A stretch of DNA of 64,000 nt from Blakeslea trispora (GCA_025331445.1 JAIWNE010000034.1:62001-126000); one strand, 5' to 3'; positions 43,987 to 54,974 are shown, counted from the stretch's first letter. The notes: generated by a model not told the origin, from the sequence alone. Translations and numbers: made by a program.

Positions 43987-44180
43987 CCAAACATCAATAA
44001 AACCACTTAACATCATTTCCCCTGAACTTCTTTTGTAAAAAGAAATATCGTTATTTTCTAAACAATACTTTATCATCAAAATATCATGCAAGTTTGAGTG
44101 TGGGTAATAAAAGTGAGAACCAGGATCCAAACCGAAGGCGACGACGACCGTAAAACGAGCGTAGCGAGTAGGGCGGCTAG

Positions 44181-44621
44181 TGCTCTAAGTACGCAAAATT
44201 AAAAACACTATCCGCAAACTGAAAAAAAAATGTCCGCAAAAAAAAAAAATCAAAATCCGCAAAACGAAAGCAAAATCCAATAGTGTTTAGTGGTTCCCTT
44301 TCAGACATAAATTTGACATGTCAAAGGAAGGGGGGAAGACTAATTAAAAAAGAAAAATTCTTTTCAAAAGCTTAAAAAAATGAGTATTATTTCCCCCCTT
44401 TTTTCTATTATGTTCTTTATATATTCAAAGCGCTTGATTTCTTTGTTATCAAGCTATTCTTTAGGATCAAAAAAAGCCTCTTCAAGGACCATTTGTGATA
44501 ATTTTTTTTTGTATTCAATTCTGACCTCCGTTCAATTTTTTTTTCTTTGATAAAGCCACTGCAGTTTTTTTTTTTTTTTCCTTTTCTTCACTCTTTTCTT
44601 TTTCTTCTTTCTTACTTTTTC
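44181..44621. other. Upstream region of the WW-like protein gene
   Basis: Four repeats of TCCGCAAA-like phrases interleaved with A runs (44210-44265), then T/C-rich leader to the ATG at 44622. No gene. Confidence 0.45.
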
Positions 44622-46973
44622 ATGACATATAATAATTGGCAGCAAAACGAAACCCATTTGCCTAAAGTTTTCCAACGTTTGGGAAGATTTATACCTCATA
44701 ATACAGTGAATGATTATTCATCTGCAACAACTTTGCCTGTTGATACAGGCTTCAAGATAGCAGGGCATCATCAAAATACACATTCCTCCTCTTCTTATAC
44801 CGACCCTACCTATGACCGCTTTTATTATGATGCTCCATCTGCACATGAGCCTATACCTACTGAACCTGCTGCTTATAGAAAGTATCGACGTGTATCGCCT
44901 GAGAGCTACCATCGTCCAGAATACATCAGTATAATAAATCAAGACACACTGTCTAATCGTCAACACCCTTCTCCTAATTCTATGATGCCACAGCATCTTG
45001 AGAGCATGGCAGATGCTAGAAATAGTACAAATACCAGTGATCTTTCAGTCTCTCCCGTATTGTCCGCTTCCTCTTCTTCCTCTTCTTTTCATGGTCTTAG
45101 TTTTGTCAAGAATAGTCATGTTCCCAACAAAGAACCACCATCACCATCACCATCAAATGCAGGCCGATCCACTTTTTCTTTTGTCCGTAATCCCTATCAA
45201 TATCAAACAAGCCCTGCTACACCTATGATACCAACAGGACCTACTACCGTAGAACACACTCTCCCAAAAAACACGTCACCCGAAAGAACCAACGATAAAG
45301 ACAAACGCCACGTAAAAAGCGTTACGCCCATCATGAATGAACGTGATCGGCTTGCAAAGAACATTCAAATTACCGTTTCTCGTCCTTCCCTTACTGAAAG
45401 TAGCACAGAGAAAAGCGTGAGTCAAGATACCAAACCAGACAAATCAGATCAAGAATCCAATGGAAGCATATTTCAACCCATCAATAGAACAATAACGGTT
45501 CAAACAAAACAAGAAATCTCCACCCCTCCTTCAGCCGAAAAACAAACTCAACGCGCTCGTTCTCCTGTTCACAAGAAAAGACAGAAAAGTGTTTCGCCTG
45601 ATCGTAGTGACGATGAAAAGGCGCCTTTTCTTCAATCTAAGGGAGATAAATACATTCCAGATTATCGTAAAAGGCCTCTGCCCACTCAATTCAGACAAGA
45701 ACGAAACCAAAAGAAACCACAGACGAGTTTAAAAAACAATCATCATAATCATAGTCAATCACATGATGTAACGCCAACCATCAAGAAGAAAACAAGTCCC
45801 AAAGAGTCAAATGGGAAAAAGAAGATACCCTCCAAGCAAGAAAAATCATCTAAAGAACAGACAAAAAGTGATTCACTGCCACAAACACAAAAAAAACCTA
45901 GCTCAAATACTTCCAAGGGCATAACTCATCGTATCATCACCATGAACACCACTATTGTGAAACCCTCTAGTTCTACCACCGCAACTCATAAGAAACCAAA
46001 TGAAGAAAAGACTGAGTCAGAATCTGTTCATGCAGGTCATACTTCACTTGCTACATTGTCACACAAGGCAGCCTCTGCTTGTACAACTCAACCTTCTATC
46101 AAGAAGGAAATAGAGACAAGTCAAAGTGCTGCTTGTTCTGATAATGTAGAAGGCAAAGATGTGACTGCTAAAACTGATACTGACAACAAGTCAATCTCGC
46201 CTCATTCCACTTTTGTTCATTCTACAGATACCATGCCTCGAGAAAGTCGTAAACGTCGTGCTTTTTCAGACCATCCCCCTTCTGTACTGAACAAACAGGA
46301 CGCCACCAAGAAGCGCAAGGTGGATGAAACACAAGCACAAACGGAACAACAAACAAAGACCTCTTCCTCTTCTTCTGCCCAACAAGTATGTCAATCATCA
46401 AAGTCTGCTACTCTTGAGGAAAGAAGAGAACGCGAACATCTCTATCAACTGAAGTTACGTCAGTTGGATATTGATGAGAGAGACGACATTGTGATGGATG
46501 TTGCACTACCTAATGATACATCTGAACAATACGACAGTTTCTCAAAGGAAACCAATTCTATACAAAATATCCCCACCACAATACCCAACACTAGAGAAAA
46601 GACATCTTCAAAACACCAACCACCATTAGAAACGCCTTTACCAAACCCTAAAGAAGTACAAGCAATAGCATCTAAAGACAAAAAATCAAACTGTGAATCA
46701 AAGAAAGAGAATGTACAAAAGAAAGCCAATCCTCTTCATTCTGATGTGGCCGTCGTAAACCCTCAATTACTTTCACCTCCTATGGAGAAAGTTGTTCCTG
46801 CTGTTCAAGAACCTTCCATGGAAAAAGGTATTCCTGCTGTTCAAAAGGATACCACCAATCCACCTTCTAAAAAGAAGTTCACTCGTATGTGGAAGGTCAT
46901 TATGGATGATGAAGGTTCGATCTATTATGTGAATAGACGTACAGGGGAACGCACCAATGTTAGACCAGAGTAA
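44622..46973 (+). CDS. Large disordered nuclear-type protein with degenerate C-terminal WW-like segment
   Basis: An intronless frame of 783 residues from ATG 44622 (MTYNNWQQNETHLPKVFQRL). The upstream open part only encodes a poly-Phe leader and is unlikely to be translated. The body is disordered, with many SP/TP sites (RARSPVHKKRQKSVSPDRS), Lys/Ser/Gln runs and nuclear-localisation-like clusters (RKRRAF, KKRKVDE). A short duplication MEKVVPAVQEP/MEKGIPAVQK precedes the end. The last 30 residues, MWKVIMDDEGSIYYVNRRTG, look like a WW domain, but the second Trp is replaced (TNVRPE). WW domains bind proline-rich partners, often in splicing or transcription. Function unknown. Confidence 0.7.
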   Translation: MTYNNWQQNETHLPKVFQRLGRFIPHNTVNDYSSATTLPVDTGFKIAGHHQNTHSSSSYTDPTYDRFYYDAPSAHEPIPTEPAAYRKYRRVSPESYHRPEYISIINQDTLSNRQHPSPNSMMPQHLESMADARNSTNTSDLSVSPVLSASSSSSSFHGLSFVKNSHVPNKEPPSPSPSNAGRSTFSFVRNPYQYQTSPATPMIPTGPTTVEHTLPKNTSPERTNDKDKRHVKSVTPIMNERDRLAKNIQITVSRPSLTESSTEKSVSQDTKPDKSDQESNGSIFQPINRTITVQTKQEISTPPSAEKQTQRARSPVHKKRQKSVSPDRSDDEKAPFLQSKGDKYIPDYRKRPLPTQFRQERNQKKPQTSLKNNHHNHSQSHDVTPTIKKKTSPKESNGKKKIPSKQEKSSKEQTKSDSLPQTQKKPSSNTSKGITHRIITMNTTIVKPSSSTTATHKKPNEEKTESESVHAGHTSLATLSHKAASACTTQPSIKKEIETSQSAACSDNVEGKDVTAKTDTDNKSISPHSTFVHSTDTMPRESRKRRAFSDHPPSVLNKQDATKKRKVDETQAQTEQQTKTSSSSSAQQVCQSSKSATLEERREREHLYQLKLRQLDIDERDDIVMDVALPNDTSEQYDSFSKETNSIQNIPTTIPNTREKTSSKHQPPLETPLPNPKEVQAIASKDKKSNCESKKENVQKKANPLHSDVAVVNPQLLSPPMEKVVPAVQEPSMEKGIPAVQKDTTNPPSKKKFTRMWKVIMDDEGSIYYVNRRTGERTNVRPE

Positions 46974-47711
46974 TTGATTTATGTCTATTCATTCCTCCTT
47001 TTTTTTTTATTGCGCATACACACAAACATGTTTATACATTTGCATATCATGTACACATCCTTATTATTCACATGACCAAGAGTTTCCTCTGTTCAAGTTT
47101 GAATTGTATATCCTCTCTCTCTCTCTCTTTTTTTTACCCTACTTGTATCTAAAAGCAAACTATAAGGGTGACTTTGTTATACTTGTGAAAAAGTCAATTT
47201 TTTTTCCCAAGTTACACCAAGTCAAATTGTAAACTTCTTGAATTCTCCTCACAAAAACATAATCCACATCACATAAGCAAAATAAGCTAATTCTATCTGA
47301 TTATGAAAACACCCTTTTTTTTTTATATATTCAAAAACTCAGTTGTTAAACACAATAAAGTTGGAGATGCTTGCTTTCTCCCCTTTCTTAGTATTTGTTT
47401 ATGATTTTTAAAACAAAGGGGAGGGGGAGAAATTACCATTGAATTCGAAATAGCGATCAAGTAATTGCTAAGTAATTGCTATGTAATTTTTACAAGTAGG
47501 CAAGTCAAAAAAAAAAAGACGTTTCACAAACTAAACGTTTTTCTTTTTCAATGAGAGTATTACTATTTATGTGTATATGTGTGTGTGTATAAGAGCACGC
47601 TATGTTTAAGATTGACATGTGAAATTTTAGGATTTATTTATTTTAAAGAAAAAAAAAAGGGCTTCTTTCTCATTTCTCACATTCCCTTTACTTTTTTCAA
47701 TTCTTATTTCC
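46974..47711. other. Intergenic, no gene seen
   Basis: 738 bp, AT-rich, with (CT)n at 47113-47130 and A/T tracts. No coding frame of note. Confidence 0.5.
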
Positions 47712-48242
47712 ATGTCTTCTCAAGTAGCCGGTTATACAGTCTCCAAGGTGATTTAGATAATGAGAGAACAATGGCCAGCATATTAACCCTTGGATTTAGA
47801 CGACTTCTTTAAACATTACATTAGAAGAAGCTATTTCTAGTTCAAAGAAATCAAGCTCATTTCTTTTACATATGCTTGTCATGGTAGAGCCTACTCAAGT
47901 CAAGACAAATGAAATTGCCAAGGTAAAACACCATACAGTGTCTTGTCTGCAAAACTAACTTTTTTTTTTTTCATTAGGATGCTTACCACGAGTGTTTACA
48001 GCTAAAAGAATATCTTTCAGAACAACTTTGGTCAGAGGTAGATGATGATGGTATTTCTTCTGTTCAATCAGCCTTGGATGATCTTAACCAAGCCTTAAAC
48101 AAGTATGAAATGACGCATGATATGATTGAAGGCGAATGGTAAGTCCTTTTTTTTTTTGTGAAAGTGATGGATAAGAGGTGCTTAAGCAGCTTTATATAGG
48201 GAATTCGTTGAATCTGCTGCTTGTTGTGTTCCTACTTGTTAA
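47712..48242 (+). CDS. Possible 106-residue protein with Cys-rich C-terminus, unknown
   Basis: Best join is 47712-47730, 47825-47922, 47978-48138 and 48200-48242, all GT-AG and in frame. The product has a hydrophobic short stretch (SFLLHMLVMVEP), a helical acidic middle (YHECLQLKEYLSEQLWSEVDDDG, VQSALDDLNQALNKYE) and ends EFVESAACCVPTC. The terminal cysteines could be lipid-modified, but the end is not a CaaX box. The first exon is short and could be wrong. No family recognised. Confidence 0.42.
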
Positions 48243-48443
48243 ACATGTAATTTACCCCCCCTTCTATCTATAATACCTTATTTTTTTTTCTATTCTGCAT
48301 TTCCATCATCCCTCCTAATAAAAAGAAAAAAATCATATGAATCATAACGGTCTCTTTGACCGATCCATTTTCATTGTCCTTTTCAAGTACCGACAATTGC
48401 CTATTATTATTAGCTTTTTTTTTTTTCTTTCAATAAAATAATA
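48243..48443. promoter_or_regulatory. Probable promoter/leader of cytochrome P450 reductase
   Basis: 201 bp with T-rich tracts at 48281-48291 and 48416-48430, followed by CAATAAAATAATA and the ATG. The pattern matches the leaders of other genes in the window. Confidence 0.35.
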
Positions 48444-50641
48444 ATGGAAGACCAACCTACTTCAGACAACTTGTTCGATACAGCTGATCTCGTCTTATTG
48501 AGTGCTATTGGTCTCGGTACAGCTGCTTGGTTTGGTCGACATCAGATTGCCAACCTCTTGTTTGGCAAGAAACAAACACCTTCACCTGTCTCATCCACTG
48601 TACCCAAAAGAGAAAGAAACTTTGTCAAAGTGATGGAGGAACAGGTATAGCAAAATGAAGCATATTGAAAGCAACTCGGAACTGATATAACAAAAAAAAA
48701 GGGCCGAAAAGTCATTGTGTTTTATGGATCTCAAACAGGTACAGCAGAAGGTTATGCTGCTCGTCTGGCTAAAGAATGTCAACAGTTTGGTGTGAGCTCC
48801 ATGACAGCTGATTTAGAGTTGTATGATTTGACCTATTTGGATCAGTTGCCTAGAGACAAATTAGCCATCTTTCTCTTGGCAACCTATGGCGAAGGTGAAC
48901 CGACAGACAATGCAGTTGATTTTTGGGATCTCTTGATAGAAAACGAGCCCATGTTTTCAGAGGACAGCCATCTTACCAATCTCAACTATTGTTTGTTTGG
49001 CTTGGGCAACAAGACCTATGAACACTATAATGCTGTCTCTCGTCGAGTACATAAAGCGCTTATCCAACTCGGTGCTCGGTGCATCGGTCAAGCAGGTGAG
49101 GGAGATGATGATGGTTCATTAGAAGAAGACTTTTTGGCTTGGAAGGATCAGATCTGGCCTGCTTTTTGTCTGTTTTTTGGATTAGATCAGAATAGAGTAG
49201 AAACAGGACCTAGAGAACCTGTTTATGCTGTAGAAGAATTGATGGATTATGAAAAAGCAGATGTTTATTTTGGTGAACTGGCCGAAAGAGCTTTACCTTC
49301 CACCAGGTAAAAAGAAAGAAATGATACATAGAGAGGAAAAACAGGATTGACACATACTATGATAGAGTCATTTATGATGCAAAACGTCCTTATTTAGCCC
49401 CTATCACCACACGTGAATTGTTCAATGAACCAGATCGTCATTGTTTACATGTAGAAATTGATATCAGCCATACCAACCTAAGTTATACCACAGGAGATCA
49501 TATTGCCATCTGGCCTACCAACAATGAAACACAAGTCAATCGCCTGGCCTCTGTCTTGGGCTTGACAGACAAGCTGGATACAGTCGTCATGATCCAGGCC
49601 ATTGACCCAACAGCACCTAAAAAGTACCCTTTCCCTGTCCCCACCACCTACCGAGCCATGTTTAGACATTACCTAGAGATTGCCTCTGTTGTGCCTCGTC
49701 AGGTCCTTCATGCCTTGATCGAGTATGCTCCATCTGAATCAGCCAAGGCTCAACTGACTCAATTGGCCAATGACAAAGAGGCCTATCGTCTTCATGTCAC
49801 AGAGGCCTGTCGTAACCTGGGTGAGGTCCTTGAATGGGTAGGTCAGTCAAGACCATTTGATGTTCCGTTTGATCTGATTGTCGAAAGTCTCGCTCGTATG
49901 CAACCTCGATTCTACTCTATCTCTAGTTCATCCAAGGAGAGTCCTCAATTGATCTCTGCTACCATTGTGACATTGGCTTACTCTGCGATGGATCGAATGG
50001 TCTATGGTGTGAATTCTAATTTTATTCATCAGATTGAGGCTTCAAGAAAGGGAACATCCTATCAGGGACCTCTCTATGATCTGGCTGGTCCTCGTCAAGC
50101 CTATCTAGGTCCTGATGGTCATTGTAGTCGATTGCCTGTACATGTGCGTCATTCTCAATTCAAACTACCACGCAATTCGAGTGTGCCTGTGATCATGATT
50201 GGTCCGGGTACAGGTGTGGCTCCCTTCCGTGGATTTGTACGTGAAAGAGTGTATGAAAAGAAGGAAGGTAAAAAAGTGGGTCCAACCCTCTTGTTCTATG
50301 GTTCTCGTCATCAACAGGATTTCCTGTATGCAGATGAATGGCCAGAATTGTTTGATTGTCTCGGTCCGGATTCAGATATCATTACTGCCTTTTCTCGAGA
50401 TCAGCCTCAAAAGATTTATGTTCAACATCGTCTTCAAGAACAAGGCCAGTCGATCTGGACTCTATTAGAGCAAGGAGCGTATGTCTATGTCTGTGGTGAT
50501 GCTAAATTGATGGCACGCGATGTGAGTCAAGCCTTTGTATCTTGTGTCATGACCTTTGGAGGCAAGACAGAGATAGAAGCACAAGGTTATATGAAGCGAT
50601 TAAGGACCATGGGTCGTTACCAAGAAGATGTGTGGAGTTAA
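48444..50641 (+). CDS. NCP1: NADPH-cytochrome P450 reductase
   Basis: Three exons (48444-48644, 48702-49306 and 49366-50641) encode 693 residues. An N-terminal membrane anchor (VLLSAIGLGTAAWFG) is followed by a flavodoxin FMN domain: YGSQTGTAEGYAARLA, then ATYGEGEPTDNA and GLGNKTYEHYN. The FAD and NADPH domains carry RFYSISSSS, MIGPGTGVAPFRGF (pyrophosphate site), YGSRHQQDFLYADEW and VYVCGDAKLMARDV, ending in YQEDVWS with the aromatic Trp near the C-terminus that stacks on FAD. It supplies electrons to ER cytochromes P450, including sterol demethylase. Some fungi have paralogues. Length is usual for the family. Confidence 0.95.
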
Positions 50642-50713
50642 ATAATTCAAACTCCTATCATGTTTTTATTTCCTTTTTTTTCTTTTTCTTTTTTTTTTTG
50701 TCTTTCTTTAATT

Positions 50714-52713
50714 ATGATTTACTTTATATTAAACAAATTGGGTTCCGTTATTTATCAATCAGAACAACCCGACTTAACTGAAGATAGCAAGATTCGTTAT
50801 TTACCGTTACTTGTCATTAAAGATTTGATTCGAGCCAATCTTCATGACATACTTGAATATGTGGATACAGGTCAAAGGTTAGTGGTCTTTAAAGAGGTAG
50901 GCAAAAGAGCATCCAAGAGAGAGATGACTGATGTTGACAAGTGAATAGCAACATAATTTACTCTATGTAGCCTATACAGACACACCCAAAAAATTACCTG
51001 TATCCGTCATTCAACTTCACCTCAAGACGATGCACCGTTTCCTTCACTTTCACTATGGTCCTCATTGGACTCAAGGCCATCGAGCCCATCGTCATACAAA
51101 ACCCACAGTACGCCTATCTGACATTCATGCCTGTCTCTCTCAACTACCCTTTATTCAACACAGTTGGCCTATTCGATCCACAGAATGTCTCTGTACAACT
51201 GAACAAGTACAACTGAATGATGATTTACGTGCTCGATTGATGGAAAGTATGATCCAGTCTTGTCAGTCTTGCTTTTCTTCCAGTTCCTTTTTCAAGCAAG
51301 AGACTTGGTCTGGTTGTTACTTGTTTGCAAGAGAGAAGCTGGTGGCTGAAATAAAGGAAGAAGAAGGGCAACCAGAGGAATTGATCTATTTCTTACGGTT
51401 GCTTGTGTCACATTATTTGTTGGAAAAGCATGAATCTAGCTTTCCTACACATACTTTATTACCGCAATCAATCTTGTCCTCCAAAGAATCTTATCATCAT
51501 GACCCAATGGCCAGTAGCGACCCAGTCTCCTCTTTGGCTTATGTGTATGATGCCAGCTCAACCACACCTTTCAAGATGCGGGAGAAATCCAGTTCATCCG
51601 CCACGGTTGTTTCTTCCGATTCTTCTGTCTCTTATTGGACACCTCGGATGGATCTGGAACGTGTTCCGTCTAATGTCCTTCGTCATCCGATGCATACCCA
51701 AGCCATTGCTGATATCCTATTGACGATGGATGATATACCTGTCTTGTCGAGCAGTGTCCCCTCCGAGGGTTTGTTTCCCATCAGTCCCACCCGATCCGAT
51801 CCTACCTATTGTTCTTCTTCTTTCTCTTCAGCTCCCTCTTCACCGACTCATCGCTCAAGGTCTCAAAGTCTATTGTCTGAGGATAGTTCACTCAAGCATC
51901 GATTGACACATCATCTGACCAAAGGAGGAGATCAGAGTTATATTGAGGATGTCAAACTGGTGAGACGATGGATAGAGAATGGACATGCTTATTTAGCTCA
52001 TCTTGTGCTTGTCTTTCTTCAATCAGGCTTATGTGTGGTTGTTGTCTATCGGGAAGAGGAATCGGAACGAGTGAAGGTAAGCGCGAGATATATATATAAA
52101 AGGGGGAAGAATTGAATTGACACTAGGATATAGTCTATTTTATCTCAAAAGGAAGGTCATGGTTGGAAGCCTAAATCAAGCCAAATAAAGCAATTCAAGA
52201 CATCCTTAAAGGATCACCTTCAAGACTTTTATGACTTCCTCTTGACCAAAGAAGCCACTCATTTTACCAATCTTTCCTTTGCCCTGACCTATCCCGGTCT
52301 TGTTCATTTTATTCATCTGAATCAACACAAGATGACAGCTCCATCTTTAGTGGATCTGAATGAGCTCGATACCCATCATGAGCTATTACATCAAGTCTAT
52401 AGCCAATACAGTACAGATCCATGTCCCTGGGTTTGGCCAAGACAGCATCAATTAGAACAATTGGTAAGGTGATCACTTTTGCTTGACTGCTCTTATTCAT
52501 CCTCTTGTATAGTGTCATCAACTCTTAAAATTAGGCTATCAATCCTCTCATCATCACATGATCCAACTCTCTAAGGATAAAGCCTTCTATTTTCTATACC
52601 ATCGATTGGATCCACAACAAGCCTTATTTGCTGTCTATTTCAATATGGCTACTCCGGATAGACTATGGCGTATGCATCATCGATTATTTCAAGATATCAA
52701 TCAACGCATTTAA
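50714..52713 (+). CDS. Hps1 homologue, BLOC-3 subunit
   Basis: Four exons (50714-50896, 50949-52076, 52152-52463 and 52513-52713) encode 607 residues. It starts MIYFILNKLGSVIYQSEQ with a longin-like first strand, and has HLKTMHRFLHFHYGPHW in the first third and a disordered Ser-rich middle. The C-terminal part, LKDHLQDFYDFLLTKEATHF then YPGLVHFIHLNQHKMTAPSL, matches the corresponding block of animal HPS1 (PGLVHFIYVD...MVAPSL). HPS1 with HPS4 forms BLOC-3, an exchange factor for Rab32/38 on lysosome-related organelles. Yeasts lack it, so this is of evolutionary interest. Its ATG is 72 bp after the reductase stop, and its stop is 7 bp from the convergent mL50 stop. Confidence 0.72.
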
Positions 52714-52720
52714 TTTATTC

Positions 52721-53362
52721 TTATGCTTTAAAAGTCAAATTGGATGGTAACTTGTCCTCGTTTTCCTCGAAAAAGCTCTTTACTGTCAATGGCTTCTTTT
52801 GATCCATAGTACCCTTGAAGAAGTTCAAGACATCCTGTGTTGTCTTTAATCGATCCAGTTGATAGTTGGGTACTTCTTTACCAGTCTGTTGCATACTGTC
52901 CTTTAAGATCTATATAAACATATATCAATTGAGTGATCCCAGATCATGTCCCTCCTTTTTTTCTTTTTTGCTTCAGTTTACTTGAAATTTAATACGATGA
53001 TCATCTAAAGGCCATGATTCAGTTGCTTGTGGTACATGGTGTTGAATGACAGATTGAACAGTGGATTCAATAGTTTGAACATCAGTCATGACTTCTTCAC
53101 GCTTCCAACTATGATAAAGCACATGAGTATGCCTGACAAGTACTGTACACAAAATAACTTACGAAACTATCTTTTCAGTTTCATAATCTACGTTGAATGT
53201 CACTGGTGTTTCTTCAGCTGTAGGTTGAGCAGGGGTGACAGCTTGAATAGGTTCCTTTTTAGCCCAAGGATTCATTTTGCCAAACAAACCATCACTTTCA
53301 GCCAATATGGGGCGTGTGGTATGCATGCATCGGATGAGGCGGATCATGGGTCTAGAAGTCAT
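52721..53362 (-). CDS. Mitochondrial large-subunit ribosomal protein mL50
   Basis: Three exons from ATG 53362. An N-terminal presequence rich in Arg, Met and Thr (MTSRPMIRLIRCMHTTRP) precedes a hydrophilic body: EKIVSWKREEVMTDVQTIES (joined across intron 1), then DSMQQTGKEVPNYQLDRLKT with TQDVLNFF, ending in LPSNLTFKA. The presequence, length (about 175 residues) and the W(x)nT.qdvl.FF ... LPsNL pattern suggest the mL50 family of mitochondrial ribosomal proteins. This is a family-memory call without alignment. It faces the U5-40K gene across a 196-bp divergent promoter. Confidence 0.58.
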
Positions 53363-53558
53363 TGTATTATTTTAAAGAAAAAGAGAAAAAAAAAAAGAAA
53401 GAAAAAAAAAATGAAGACATTATGGGGGGTTCGTGCCGTGGTGACTTGCTCTCCTATTAAGACTCCGAGTAATTTAGCTGTAGTTTTTCTTTTTTTTTTT
53501 TGTGAATTCATATACGTTTCCCTTCTTTTTTTTTTTTCTTTAATTTATAGATAAAGCA
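53363..53558. promoter_or_regulatory. 196-bp divergent promoter of mL50 and U5-40K
   Basis: Only 196 bp separate the two ATGs. A purine-rich A tract (53374-53411) faces mL50 and T tracts (53490-53500, 53525-53539) face the WD40 gene. Both promoters must share this DNA. Confidence 0.5.
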
Positions 53559-54891
53559 ATGACAGAGAAAAGACAGGCAGAACCCAATCTTGGAGGCAGC
53601 CTTATTAAACGTGCCAAGTCAGATAATGAAGATAATAGCCAGTCACTCATCAACCTATCTGATCAACGATCGGGGACAAGAAATGCTATTGTTGGCACTG
53701 TACGCGTTTTTATATATATATATAAAAAAAGGGGGTTCTTTTAGTTGACAATTCACTTTTATTTCCTATTCTAGATTAAGCGTACATCTGGATTAGAAGC
53801 ACCTGTAATGCAATTGACAGGCCATAGTGTAAAGTGATACTCTTTTTATAGCTAAAGAAAACAACCATTATAACTATATTCTTATTTTAGGGTGAAATTT
53901 ATACCTGTGAATTTGATCCATCTGGAGAATATATTGCCAGTGCTGGTTTTGATCGACAAATTTGTAAGTTTGAATATCAAGCGGATCCTACAATGACTAA
54001 AAAACGCAAGAAATTAGTGTTATGGAATACATATGGTGAAGTCAAGAATTATGGCATATTAAAGGGACATGCCAATGCTATCATGGAGTTACATTGGTCT
54101 CGAGATGGCAGTCAGATCTTTAGTTGTTCAGCCGATAAGACAGTAGGTATCTTTGATGCCAAGACAGGTGAACGTGTACGTCGATGGAGAGGTCATAGTG
54201 CTGTTGTCAACAGTTGTCAAGTGGTCCGACGTGGTCCCGAACTGGTTGTGTCTGGCAGTGATGATGGTACGGTCAAGATGTGGGATAACCGAACAAAGGA
54301 AGCAGTCTATACATTTGAGCATGATTATCCAGTTACCAGTGTCTCCTTTAGTGATGCGGGTGATATGGTATTCGCGGGTGGTTTAGACAATGAGATTCAT
54401 GCATGGGATGTACGTAAACAACAATCTATCTATACACTCAAGGGACATGCTGATACAGTTACTGGTATGGCACTCAGTCCAGATGGATCTCATCTATTGA
54501 CCAATGCGATGGATAATACAGGTAAAAGAAAAAAAAAGAGAAAAGTAGAGAAAGAGTTGACCTAATTCCGTATATAGTGCGTATGTGGGATATTAAACCT
54601 TTTGCACCTACGGATCGTTGCCTCAAGATATTTGAAGGTGCTCCTCATGGTTATGAAAAGAATCTGATTCGCCCTTGTTGGTCTACGGATGGTACTCAAT
54701 TGGCTTGTGGTTCAGCTGATCGAACTGTGGTGATTTGGCAAACAGAGAGCAGAAAGATTCTCTATAAGCTACCTGGCCATAAGGGTTGTGTTAATGATGT
54801 GGACTGGCATCCTAAAGAACCTATTGTGATGAGTGCCAGTACTGACAAGACCATGTTTTTGGGTGAAGTGAAGCCTACTAAATTATTGTAG
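53559..54891 (+). CDS. SNRNP40: U5 snRNP 40-kDa WD40 protein (SNRNP40/Spf38)
   Basis: Five exons (53559-53699, 53775-53828, 53891-53963, 54018-54521 and 54578-54891) encode 361 residues, the usual length. After a charged start come seven WD40 repeats: SGLEAPVMQLTGHS, then GEIYTCEFDPSGEYIASAGFDRQI and LLWNTYGEVKNYGILKGHANA. SCSADKTVGIFD, GSDDGTVKMWD, AGGLDNEIHAWD, NAMDNTVRMWD and CGSADRTVVIWQ follow. The LWNTYGEVKNY(x)LKGH block is typical of SNRNP40. It belongs to the U5 particle and acts in pre-mRNA splicing in the nucleus, fitting a genome so rich in introns. The exon 3/4 join uses a TTAG acceptor at 54017; the unspliced frame adds a spurious Lys stretch. Confidence 0.88.
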
Positions 54892-54974
54892 TTATTGTAA
54901 TAAAGAGAAAAAAAGTACCAAATAGAAAATATGTTCTTTATTGTGTGTTATTTACAGATGATTTAAAGAAAAAG

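Larger units (their letters stand above)
42258..44180 (+). mobile_element. Helitron relic with the middle of Rep/Hel deleted
   Basis: N-terminal Helitron coding text (42258-43173) and, after about 250 bp of unrelated G-rich sequence, C-terminal PIF1-like helicase text. The C-terminal pieces are VIVDFINEKLLDLIQ, EVYRVSNEYLQTTNTGNSLP, FGPQRGLCNGCRLILKSIRS, LLRKQFPIKLSFTMTIKR and FAHGQLYTTFSRCADLHE. Rep catalytic motifs and helicase Walker boxes are absent. The right end reads GCGTAGCGAGTAGGGCGGCTAG followed by T (44180/44181), the CTRR-T terminus expected of Helitrons. The 5' TC end is not located. It is non-autonomous at best. Confidence 0.85.
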
